Below the pieces are notes generated by a model. That model was given only the letters and a program-made list of their open reading frames with translations. It ran no database searches and was not told where the DNA came from. The translations under genes were made by a program, and so were the position numbers. A DNA stretch of 10,297 nt from NCBI GenBank assembly GCA_020720565.1, contig DYOK01000094.1, positions 1 through 10,297 on the forward strand. The letters are read 5' to 3'. Positions 1-6,157 of this stretch are shown in pieces (position 1 is the stretch's first letter; every line of letters begins with the position of its first letter). The stretch is from Acetofilamentum sp. (GTDB lineage Bacteria; Bacteroidota; Bacteroidia; Bacteroidales; JAFGXI01).

Positions 1-138
1 TTATAAATTTAATACATAATGCTATGGGGAAGTATTCCGAAGCTAGAAAATCTTTATATTATAGATAATAAGTACTTTAAGTAGATATTAAAAATTGTTA
101 GTTTTTTTGTAGTTTTAATATGTGCTTAATTATCTGCT

Positions 139-168
139 AATTGGAATTTATGTAAATTTAGTCCAATT
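139..168. repeat. Inverted repeat, AT-rich
   Basis: The arms AATTGGA (139-145) and TCCAATT (162-168) are perfect inverted repeats. A second, nested pair, ATTTA (146-150) and TAAAT (153-157), continues the stem, leaving only a TTAG bulge on the 3' side. It has no T-run, so it does not look like an intrinsic terminator. It could be a protein-binding palindrome or chance in AT-rich DNA. Confidence 0.3.
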
Positions 169-264
169 TGAAGCATCTGGAACTTATTTTCAAGTTGGGT
201 TAACGGGTAAACTTGATTTCTCTTTGATTAATCCAAATTGTGCTACCCACACGCTTTTATAAAG

Positions 265-280
265 AACCAACTTTTTGGCT
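265..280 (-). terminator. Weak candidate terminator hairpin for the minus-strand operon
   Basis: On the minus strand AGCCAA, loop AAAG, TTGGTT forms a six-pair stem with one G-T wobble, followed by CTTTATA. It lies about 46 bp past the stop codon at 327. The stem is short and the T-tract broken, so this is only a candidate. Confidence 0.2.
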
Positions 281-326
281 TATCCCCTTAAAATAAATGA
301 GTCCTCTTTTCGACCTCCTATGAGCT

Positions 327-1631
327 TTACTTGGCTACCGAATATATTCGTCCATTTCGCCACGAGTCGATGGCTTGTGCCCATGCTTTTTGGTACGCTT
401 CGTTTCGAACCAGTCTGTAATCGTTCGAGGTAAATGGATTTCGGCTCCATTCAAAGTCGAAGCTTAGTGCTTGTTCCGAGTCGCCAGAACCAAAAATCCA
501 ACGCTCAAGGGTCTCGGACTTATAAACAGTAACGGGTTCGCCAAAAATAAGGTAAATCATGCCACGGTCGGTCATCCAACCTTCTTTGTACGAGGCAAAC
601 TCTCGATTTGCTGTTGCCACTCGCCCATAATAAACCCTTATCATTTCTTGTGCATGACGCACATTTCCACTGGTTTTTAACCAAAACCGATCCAATGCAA
701 ATTTTGGATTGGTATCTTGCAATAAAAGGTTAAATTCTTTTTTACTCAGAAGATAATTTAACGGATGAATCAGCTGGCTGGGTGTATGCAAACGATTCGA
801 AATTGAATCGTACGCCATTAACGACACCCCTTTTACAATGTTGGTATCAAAGTTTAAAAAATACATGGTGGGTTTTTGGGGCGTAATTTGCCAATCATCG
901 AACAGATAGCTGGTGTCCGATTTCATTTTTAGGGATGCATAACGCTCTGTACTATAAGGAACAAACGCCACTTCGTAAACCGGCTTTTGTTCTTGAAGAA
1001 ATATCTTACGTTTTAAAAAAACAGGACTTTGAATCGAATAAGTGTGTCCAAGGAGCAGCTCGCTACCAAAAACAGGCTCTTTGGTTGCAGCCTCTTTTAC
1101 CAATAAATTCTGACGGTTTAAAAGACTGGTTCTGTCCACCTCAATATAATCTTTGCGTGTTCTCTCGCTCAACTGGTCTGTAAGCTCGATGCTTAAAAAG
1201 GTTTTGCTTAAATTTGAGGTGCAAATTTTAAAGCTCAATAATTTGTACTTCTGCGATGCGTCCTTTATAACTTTCTGATTGAATGAGCTCGAATCGATGA
1301 TTGTGTTGTTGGTTAGCGATTCGAACTGACGATAATGTATGGATATAAACCCATATTTCTGATCGTTTTCGATGGGTCGCATCAACAAATCGGAAAATGG
1401 TAGTTTAATAAAAACAATCGAGCTGTCGGTCGAATAATGATAAACCTGATATTGTGGATGCAAATAAGCCTCAGACTCGTTGTACAAATACGACAAATTT
1501 TTATGGCGTTTGGGTGCCGTTGGTTTTGTTGTAGTACAAGCCGACAGAAAGAGGCTTAAAGCGATACCAATAAACAAAAATTGTTTATCGACCTTGATAT
1601 TGTTTTTGGTAATATTTCTCGTAATCTCCAC
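327..1631 (-). CDS. GWxTD-domain lipoprotein of unknown function
   Basis: This 434-residue exported protein is probably lipid-anchored. Residues 13-32 form a signal peptide with lysines at 13 and 16, a hydrophobic core and the lipobox LSAC, with Cys32 the predicted lipidated residue. The residues after Cys32 are TTTKPT, without the acidic surface-export signal known in Bacteroidota, so a periplasm-facing anchor is inferred. GWMTDRG at 351-357 and the following LIFGEP, ERWIF and FEW segments match the Bacteroidota GWxTD domain, whose function is not known. The middle (about 40-340) is not a fold I recognise. The frame opens directly after a TGA and its first codon is GTG at 1631, inside rmlB by 47 bp. 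No ATG is available before the signal peptide. A TTG at codon 19 would remove the positive n-region, so the annotated start is the best guess but uncertain. It lies downstream of galE-rmlB and is probably translated from the same transcript. Confidence 0.85.
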   Translation of the reverse strand: MEITRNITKNNIKVDKQFLFIGIALSLFLSACTTTKPTAPKRHKNLSYLYNESEAYLHPQYQVYHYSTDSSIVFIKLPFSDLLMRPIENDQKYGFISIHYRQFESLTNNTIIDSSSFNQKVIKDASQKYKLLSFKICTSNLSKTFLSIELTDQLSERTRKDYIEVDRTSLLNRQNLLVKEAATKEPVFGSELLLGHTYSIQSPVFLKRKIFLQEQKPVYEVAFVPYSTERYASLKMKSDTSYLFDDWQITPQKPTMYFLNFDTNIVKGVSLMAYDSISNRLHTPSQLIHPLNYLLSKKEFNLLLQDTNPKFALDRFWLKTSGNVRHAQEMIRVYYGRVATANREFASYKEGWMTDRGMIYLIFGEPVTVYKSETLERWIFGSGDSEQALSFDFEWSRNPFTSNDYRLVRNEAYQKAWAQAIDSWRNGRIYSVAK

Positions 1632-2637
1632 TCAATATATTTTGAATCCATTCTGAATGACTGAGATACCAATCGACTGTTTTGCGAAGACCTTCGGGAA
1701 ATTGTAAGCTAGGTTTCCAACCTAAATCTTTTGCAATTTTCGATGCGTCGATGGCATATCGCAAATCGTGACCAGCTCTGTCGGTGACAAAAGTAATAAG
1801 TTTAGCAGATTCACCATTGGCTCTACCCAATTTTTCGTCCATCAAATTGCATAACATGCGTATTAGCTCAATATTTTGTAATTCGTTGTGTCCTCCAATG
1901 TTATAGGTTTCTCCTAAACTGGCATTATGAAATATCGTATCGATGGCCGAAGCGTGATCTTCGACATACAACCAATCGCGTATATTTTCGCCTTTCCCGT
2001 AGATAGGAATGGGTCTTTTGTTCACAATATTATTGATAGCCAATGGCAAAAGCTTTTCGGGAAACTGATTTGGGCCATAATTATTCGAACAGTTCGAAAT
2101 GACAACAGGTAGCTTGTACGTGTTTCCGTAGGCGCGCACCAAGTGATCGCTCGAAGCTTTTGAGGCCGAATAGGGGCTTTGTGGGTCGTAAGCTGTGGTT
2201 TCTACAAAAAAGCCTTCGGATCCCAACGATCCATATACCTCGTCGGTCGACACATGATAGAATCTACGTCCATCGAAGCTTCCTTTCCACGACTCGCGGG
2301 CAGCATTCAAAAGATTGACAGTGCCAATAATGTTGGTGGTAATAAAGTCCATCGGGTTGGTAATCGAGCGGTCGACATGCGATTCAGCGGCTAAGTGAAT
2401 GACCCCAACAAAATCGTTTTGACTAAATAAGTTGTTAATGAATTCTGCATCTCGAATGTCGCCTTTTACAAAAGTATAATTCGATTCGTGTTCGATATCG
2501 GCAATATTTTCGAGGTTGCCGGCATAGGTCAATGCATCTAAATTATAGATATGATAATGTGGGTATTGCTTTACAAAGCGTCGTACTACGTGCGAACCAA
2601 TAAATCCCGCACCTCCTGTGATCAATAATTTTTTCAT
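1585..2637 (-). CDS. rmlB: dTDP-glucose 4,6-dehydratase
   Basis: This enzyme converts dTDP-glucose to dTDP-4-keto-6-deoxyglucose using bound NAD+, the entry step to dTDP-L-rhamnose and other deoxysugars of surface polysaccharides. It is a cytoplasmic extended short-chain dehydrogenase. Visible landmarks are the NAD-binding GGAGFIGSH (8-16), the DALTYAGNL segment (34-42), the catalytic TDE triad region (131-133) with Y156xxxK160, NCSNNYGPNQFPEKLLP (182-198) for substrate binding, and RDWLYVEDH (220-228) and TDRAGHDLRYAID (285-297). The 350 residues match the usual family length, with no key residue missing. The start is an ATG at 2637 immediately before the nucleotide-binding strand. It follows galE after 99 bp and its last 47 bp overlap the GWxTD frame. 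The conserved tail YYQKQYQGR shows that its own end is authentic. rmlA, rmlC and rmlD are not in the window, so the final sugar is unknown. Confidence 0.96.
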   Translation of the reverse strand: MKKLLITGGAGFIGSHVVRRFVKQYPHYHIYNLDALTYAGNLENIADIEHESNYTFVKGDIRDAEFINNLFSQNDFVGVIHLAAESHVDRSITNPMDFITTNIIGTVNLLNAARESWKGSFDGRRFYHVSTDEVYGSLGSEGFFVETTAYDPQSPYSASKASSDHLVRAYGNTYKLPVVISNCSNNYGPNQFPEKLLPLAINNIVNKRPIPIYGKGENIRDWLYVEDHASAIDTIFHNASLGETYNIGGHNELQNIELIRMLCNLMDEKLGRANGESAKLITFVTDRAGHDLRYAIDASKIAKDLGWKPSLQFPEGLRKTVDWYLSHSEWIQNILSGDYEKYYQKQYQGR

Positions 2638-2651
2638 ATTTTTTGTTTTAA

Positions 2652-2664
2652 TGGTCTACGACCA
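2652..2664. repeat. Small GGTC/GACC hairpin in the rmlB leader
   Basis: TGGTC (2652-2656), loop TAC, GACCA (2660-2664) is a perfect five-pair palindrome lying 15 bp upstream of the rmlB start. It nearly duplicates the hairpin right after the Spy-like gene (4427-4439): the 11-bp cores differ at one central base. In the galE-rmlB transcript it would sit between the two genes, where it could act as a processing or attenuation hairpin. This role is inferred. Confidence 0.35.
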
Positions 2665-2736
2665 ATATGTTATTTTATAACTAAAATTAATTCAATCTTT
2701 TATCTTAAAAAAATCAGACATTAAAATAAAACTTAT

Positions 2737-3762
2737 TTATATTTTTCTGATACGTTTTTCCCAATTCCATGCCGATAACATGGCATCGTCTAAACTTCTT
2801 TGGGTTTGCCATTGTAATTCTTGATTGGCAAAACTTGTGTTGGCCCAAATCTGCTCCACATCACCAGGACGTCGTGCTGCCATTTTGTAAGGTAATTTTA
2901 AACCCGTCACTTTTTCGAAACTTTGTATGCATTCTAATACAGAAACGCCTTTGCCGGTGCCCAAATTAAAATGTTCGATGGTTTTTTTAGCCTCACCATT
3001 AAAAAGTCGGTCGATGGCTTTAACATGTGCCAATGCCAAATCGACCACATGAATATAGTCGCGAATGGCCGAGCCGTCGGGAGTTTGATAATCGTCGCCA
3101 AAAACAGAAAGTTCTTTGCGTAAGCCCGCAGCGGTTTGGGTAATAAATGGCACTAAATTGTTGGGTACTCCTATGGGTAATTCGCCAATAAGTGCCGATT
3201 CGTGAGCCCCTATCGGATTAAAATACCTTAAGGCGATGGCTTGTATGCTTGGGGTAACATGCAAAAAATCTCTGATAATTTCTTCCGATATTTGTTTGGT
3301 GTTGCCGTATGGCGAATTGGCTTCTTGGATAGGTGTTTGTTCGGTCACTGGCAACACATCGGGTTGTCCGTATACCGTACACGATGACGAAAAAACCAAA
3401 TTTTTCACCTCGTGAAGGGCCATTGCCTCCAACACGTTCATAAGCGAATTCAAGTTGTTGCGGTAGTACTTTAATGGAAAAGCTACCGATTCGCCCACTG
3501 CTTTATAGGCTGCAAAATGAATCACAGCATCAATATTTGGATATTTTTCGAAAAGCTTTAAAGTAGCATTTCGCTCTGCCAAATCGGCTTGTTCGAATTT
3601 GGGTTTTTGGCTTGTGATCTTTTCGATACCATCCAAAACACTCAGCTCAGAGTTTTCTAAGCTGTCGACAATGACCACATTGTAGGACTTTTGCATTAAT
3701 TCAACGGCAGTGTGAGAGCCAATGTAACCTGTGCCTCCGGTAACTAAAACAGTTTTCTGCAT
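2737..3762 (-). CDS. galE: UDP-glucose 4-epimerase
   Basis: This enzyme interconverts UDP-glucose and UDP-galactose (possibly also the N-acetyl forms) with tightly bound NAD+, supplying galactose units for envelope glycans and serving galactose metabolism. It is a cytoplasmic extended short-chain dehydrogenase. Motifs are GGTGYIGSH (9-17), HFAAYKAVGES (82-92), SSSCTVYG (125-132) with the catalytic Ser127, Y152xxxK156, RYFNPIGAHES (179-189), RDYIHVVDLA (234-243) and NLGTGKGVSVLE (266-277). The 341 residues are normal for GalE. The position that aligns by eye with the substrate-gating Tyr299 of the E. coli enzyme is Ile305 here, so the N-acetylated substrate range cannot be excluded. It is probably the first gene of the galE-rmlB-GWxTD transcription unit and is divergent from the Spy-like gene, with 173 bp between them. 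The ATG at 3762 fits the family N-terminus. Confidence 0.95.
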   Translation of the reverse strand: MQKTVLVTGGTGYIGSHTAVELMQKSYNVVIVDSLENSELSVLDGIEKITSQKPKFEQADLAERNATLKLFEKYPNIDAVIHFAAYKAVGESVAFPLKYYRNNLNSLMNVLEAMALHEVKNLVFSSSCTVYGQPDVLPVTEQTPIQEANSPYGNTKQISEEIIRDFLHVTPSIQAIALRYFNPIGAHESALIGELPIGVPNNLVPFITQTAAGLRKELSVFGDDYQTPDGSAIRDYIHVVDLALAHVKAIDRLFNGEAKKTIEHFNLGTGKGVSVLECIQSFEKVTGLKLPYKMAARRPGDVEQIWANTSFANQELQWQTQRSLDDAMLSAWNWEKRIRKI

Positions 3763-3935
3763 ACTTAAATTTTTTAAATTAATCTTCTAGACGAATGTAT
3801 TTCTTTCGCAAGTGTTTGATAATTAATAGAGTAAAAAATATTTTGATTTTTCTTCAATCTATCAATAAACCAAATAAACTTTCAAACGTCTAAACGACCT
3901 AGAAAGTTTAAAAATACATACTAAATTTTAATACC
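3763..3935. promoter_or_regulatory. Divergent intergenic region between galE and the Spy-like gene
   Basis: These 173 AT-rich bases must hold the promoters of galE (minus) and the Spy-like gene (plus), because both begin at its edges. I could not find a clean TAnnTTTG box on either strand. The plus-strand promoter may therefore be of an alternative sigma type, or simply diverged. No Shine-Dalgarno sequence precedes either ATG, which is usual in Bacteroidota. Confidence 0.4.
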
Positions 3936-4427
3936 ATGAAAAGAATCAGTCAAATTTCAATGCCAATTTTACTAAGTGTAATGTTTTGGTTCAATACCAA
4001 TGCAATAGCACAAGATCAAGCCAATGTTCAAAATGAACCACCAGAAACTGCCATCGAAAAGTGGATTCCAGATTTAAGCGATGCTCAAAAAACTGAAATC
4101 AAAAAATTGCGCACAGCACACTTAAAAGAAATTCAGCAACTTAAAAACCAAATGGAAATTAAGCGTGCCGAATTAAAAGCACTTCAAACAGCAGAAAAGC
4201 CAGACATGGATGCTATTAACAAAAAGATTGACGAAAGAGCGGCTTTAAGAGTGCAAATCGAAAAGGAAGCTGCGGCTCACAAGCAAGCTGTTCGTACGGT
4301 GTTAACCGAAGATCAAAGAGTGATTTATGATAGCAAAATCAATCGATCAGCAAAAGGACAAAGTGGTTGTGGTCACAAACCCGGTGAAGGATGCGGCAAC
4401 GCTCAAAAAGCTAACTGCAAGCACTAA
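3936..4427 (+). CDS. Spy/CpxP-like periplasmic protein with Cys/His-rich tail
   Basis: This 163-residue secreted protein has a signal peptide with predicted cleavage after AIA (residue 25), leaving a mature N-terminal Gln26. The rest is mostly charged helix rich in Lys, Glu and Ala. It contains LSDAQ (47-51) and LTEDQ (123-127), which match the two LTxxQ-type motifs of the Spy/CpxP/periplasmic metal-sensor superfamily. Members are helical periplasmic chaperones or stress and metal-resistance proteins. The C-terminal 20 residues contain Cys145, His147, Cys153, Cys161 and His163 in a Gly/Lys-rich setting, a plausible metal-binding tail that the classic family members lack. It stands alone between divergent galE and the convergent methyltransferase gene, with no visible two-component system or sigma factor beside it. 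Function as an envelope-stress or metal-binding protein is inferred; family placement rests on motifs and length only. Confidence 0.75.
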   Translation: MKRISQISMPILLSVMFWFNTNAIAQDQANVQNEPPETAIEKWIPDLSDAQKTEIKKLRTAHLKEIQQLKNQMEIKRAELKALQTAEKPDMDAINKKIDERAALRVQIEKEAAAHKQAVRTVLTEDQRVIYDSKINRSAKGQSGCGHKPGEGCGNAQKANCKH

Positions 4428-4453
4428 GGTCTTCGACCTATTTATTGTTTTTG
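4427..4453 (+). terminator. Candidate terminator hairpin at the Spy-like stop codon
   Basis: AGGTC (4427-4431), loop TTC, GACCT (4435-4439) is a perfect five-pair stem that begins on the last base of the stop codon, followed by ATTTATTGTTTTT. The stem is short and the T-tract starts late, so termination here would be partial. Its core recurs at 2653-2663 with one changed base. Confidence 0.4.
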
Positions 4454-4546
4454 TAACTGGCGATATATCAGTATTCTAGCTTAATTAAATACGACATTAA
4501 TTATGCATAATTCTTAATTAAAGCTTGTTCGAAACAAAACATATAA

Positions 4547-4574
4547 AGTTGTTCCAATTGGAGCAGCTTTTTTT
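4547..4574 (+). terminator. Intrinsic terminator after the Spy-like gene
   Basis: AGTTGTTCC (4547-4555), loop AATT, GGAGCAGCT (4560-4568) forms a nine-pair stem with two G-U wobbles and runs into seven T residues (4568-4574). This is a good plus-strand rho-independent terminator, about 120 bp past the Spy-like gene. On the minus strand the wobbles become A-C mismatches, so it should work mainly for plus-strand transcripts. The T-run overlaps the stop codon of the convergent methyltransferase gene. Confidence 0.65.
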
Positions 4575-5748
4575 ATTCTGTTTTTCTTAATTTCTGGTCA
4601 AGATGCTGATAAGTCAAGCCAAAAGTTTGCTTGAGTTCATCAATTTTATCATAAAAAGGTTTTGGGTCGATTTGCTTGGTTCTTTTGGTTCCAACCACCA
4701 TCACGTTTTTATGGGTATGTGCATCGGCAATAAATTCGAAAACTTGACTTTTATAGCCTTGTGCTTCTAGCGATAGGGCACGGATTGCATCAGTCAGAAT
4801 TTCGGCTTGACGCTCTTCGAGAATTCCAAATTGGGTAATGTGTTTGATTTGGTTGTCAACTTTTAAGTTTTGTCTAACTTGTTTATGGCAACATGGTGCG
4901 GTAATGATAATATCGGCTTTTGAGCTAACGCCTTGATAAATGGCATCGTCGGTGGCGGTGTCGCAGGCATGGAGTGCAATAAGCACATCAATTTTATCAA
5001 TTTTAAAATTGGCGATACTCCCTTCGGTAAAACTTAGGGCATCGAACGACTCTTCCTTAGCAATTTGATTACACAAGTTAACCAAGTCTGGCCGTTGTTC
5101 TACCCCTATCATTGTGATGTTGATCCGACGGCTAAATTTTAGATAATGATACAATGCAAATGTGAGGTAGCCTTTGCCCGAGCCCATGTCTACAATGGTA
5201 AGCTTGCTGGCTTTATCGAGTTTTGAATGCTTTAGAATACCCTCGAAAGTTTCGACATATTTATGAATTTGTTTAAACTTATCGACCATGCTTTTTTGCA
5301 CTTGACCATTTTCGTTGCATACGCCTAGCCTTTGCAAATAGTGGTCGGTCGGTGCTACAAATCGTTTTTTCTCATGGTCGTGTGCTTGAATAGATGGCTG
5401 TTTTTGTGTCGGATTCTTTTTAAGCAGTTTGCTTTCGAGTTTTTTGTTGTGCATCAAGTGCCAATCGAAATCGGTGCATAGTAAAACGCCTGTTTTAAAA
5501 GGAATTTCAAGTAAATTGTTTAGCTCAATTTCTACTTGAGCTAAATCGAATATTTTCGTAATATCCTTAGTTTTGTGGGTATAAACAAGTTTAATTTGAT
5601 TTTGACTTTTAACTTGAACGGGCTGAAAACTAACTTTGACCAAATCGAGCGATTGTTGAGCTGGTTGGCTTAAAACAAGTTTGATAAAAGTGCCTTGCTG
5701 ATAAGACAAAATAAATTGTTGTATAAATTTGAGGCTATCGTCCGACAT
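4573..5748 (-). CDS. Class I SAM-dependent methyltransferase, Methyltransf_32 type
   Basis: This 391-residue cytoplasmic protein probably transfers a methyl group from S-adenosylmethionine to an unknown substrate. Residues 1 to about 125 are a lysine- and glutamine-rich N-terminal region I do not recognise. The segment RFVAPTDHYLQRLGV (129-143) precedes the Rossmann-like domain. Motif I is DMGSGKGYLT (187-196), the ribose-binding acidic residue is probably Glu217 in GVEQRPD, and motif IV is around DVLIALHACDTATDDAI (254-270). The PCCHK sequence (285-289) follows. The HACDTATD and PCCH motifs are typical of a widespread bacterial family annotated only as methyltransferase (Methyltransf_32). 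An RNA or protein substrate is possible, but nothing here decides it. It is a single gene, convergent with the Spy-like gene and divergent from the barrel protein gene. The ATG at 5748 has an A-rich stretch but no Shine-Dalgarno sequence upstream. Confidence 0.85.
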   Translation of the reverse strand: MSDDSLKFIQQFILSYQQGTFIKLVLSQPAQQSLDLVKVSFQPVQVKSQNQIKLVYTHKTKDITKIFDLAQVEIELNNLLEIPFKTGVLLCTDFDWHLMHNKKLESKLLKKNPTQKQPSIQAHDHEKKRFVAPTDHYLQRLGVCNENGQVQKSMVDKFKQIHKYVETFEGILKHSKLDKASKLTIVDMGSGKGYLTFALYHYLKFSRRINITMIGVEQRPDLVNLCNQIAKEESFDALSFTEGSIANFKIDKIDVLIALHACDTATDDAIYQGVSSKADIIITAPCCHKQVRQNLKVDNQIKHITQFGILEERQAEILTDAIRALSLEAQGYKSQVFEFIADAHTHKNVMVVGTKRTKQIDPKPFYDKIDELKQTFGLTYQHLDQKLRKTE

Positions 5749-5762
5749 ATCTTTTTTTTATT

Positions 5763-5770
5763 CAAAGATA
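5763..5770 (-). promoter_or_regulatory. TAnnTTTG -7-like box for the methyltransferase gene
   Basis: The minus strand reads TATCTTTG, a full match to the Bacteroidota -7 consensus TAnnTTTG. It is only 15 bp from the ATG, which implies a leader of roughly 8 bases. No TTG or TTTG lies at the right distance upstream. The match may therefore be coincidental, or the promoter unusually close. Confidence 0.3.
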
Positions 5771-5813
5771 GACATTTTTTAAATTCATTGTCGTGTAATA
5801 AGCCCAAACTGTA

Positions 5814-5849
5814 TCCTATCGATGTTAAGATTCCTATAGATTGGTAAGA
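5814..5849. repeat. Two-copy 18-bp imperfect tandem repeat
   Basis: TCCTATCGAT (5814-5823) recurs as TCCTATAGAT (5832-5841), each followed by a variant of GGTAAGA (GTTAAGA and TGGTAAGA), giving a period of 18 bp. A shorter TCCTATA occurs again at 6094-6100. Direct repeats at this spacing between divergent genes could be operator sites. No regulator is known. Confidence 0.35.
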
Positions 5850-5879
5850 AACTTTGTATAATGAACCCATTTGAAAACA

Positions 5880-5910
5880 TTGAATATTGTATATAAAAGT
5901 GATACCTTTG
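5880..5910 (+). promoter_or_regulatory. Candidate Bacteroidota promoter (TTG-N20-TACCTTTG)
   Basis: TTG at 5880-5882 and TACCTTTG at 5903-5910 are 20 bp apart, matching the TTG / TAnnTTTG housekeeping promoter pattern of Bacteroidota. A start near 5917 would give the barrel-protein gene a leader of about 240 bases, or a short transcript ending at the hairpin at 5921-5960. Confidence 0.45.
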
Positions 5911-5920
5911 GCCATCGTCA

Positions 5921-5960
5921 AATGAAGCAATAAAGCGTTACAAACGACCTCATTCTTTTT
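5921..5960 (+). terminator. Hairpin with T-run directly downstream of the candidate promoter
   Basis: An outer stem of AATGAAG (5921-5927) with CCTCATT (5948-5954), one mismatch, encloses an inner CGTT (5936-5939), loop ACA, AACG (5943-5946), and is followed by CTTTTT (5955-5960). The shape is terminator- or attenuator-like on the plus strand. The internal unpaired bases weaken it, so it may not be functional. Confidence 0.25.
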
Positions 5961-6157
5961 ACTAGATTGTATTTTTTAATTTACGTAGCAAATGACTATT
6001 TAATATCTAAATATATATAAAAGATTAACAAATAATTGTGTATATTATATCGATAGTTAGTTTATTTTAAAATGCATTTTTTATTCAATACAATCCTATA
6101 AAAATTGTCGAGAAATTTACTTTAGTTAATCTATTTAAATAGTTGATATAAAATTAT

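Larger units (their letters stand above)
1..326. other. Gene-free stretch downstream of the GWxTD lipoprotein gene
   Basis: I find no convincing coding sequence on either strand here. The stretch is AT-rich and contains one clear inverted repeat (139-168) and one weak terminator-like hairpin (265-280). It lies 3' of the minus-strand gene ending at 327. The neighbouring gene on the left is outside the window. Confidence 0.6.
5749..6157. other. Gene-free AT-rich region between divergent genes
   Basis: This 409-bp stretch separates the divergent methyltransferase and barrel-protein genes. I see a minus-strand -7-like box, a two-copy tandem repeat, a plus-strand promoter-like pair and a hairpin with a T-run, listed separately. 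A minus-strand open frame of 86 codons reaches in from the methyltransferase gene, but its translation has no signal peptide, domain or start signal, so I do not call it a gene. The last 150 bases are very AT-rich, without a recognisable element. Confidence 0.55.

Noticed and set aside
935..1183. Plus-strand open frame of 82 codons inside the GWxTD gene
   Set aside because: Antisense to the GWxTD lipoprotein, with no recognisable protein features. The same applies to the plus-strand frame at 471-680.
1585..3762. A complete rhamnose or O-antigen cluster
   Set aside because: Only rmlB and galE are present. No rmlA, rmlC, rmlD, glycosyltransferase, flippase or polymerase appears within the window.
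5857..5862. TATAAT sequence resembling a -10 box
   Set aside because: Bacteroidota housekeeping promoters use TAnnTTTG. TATAAT is expected by chance in such AT-rich DNA and has no matching -35.
5670..5930. Minus-strand open frame of 86 codons upstream of the methyltransferase gene
   Set aside because: It overlaps the methyltransferase start by 79 bp in another frame. The translation looks like random AT-rich coding, with no export signal or motif.
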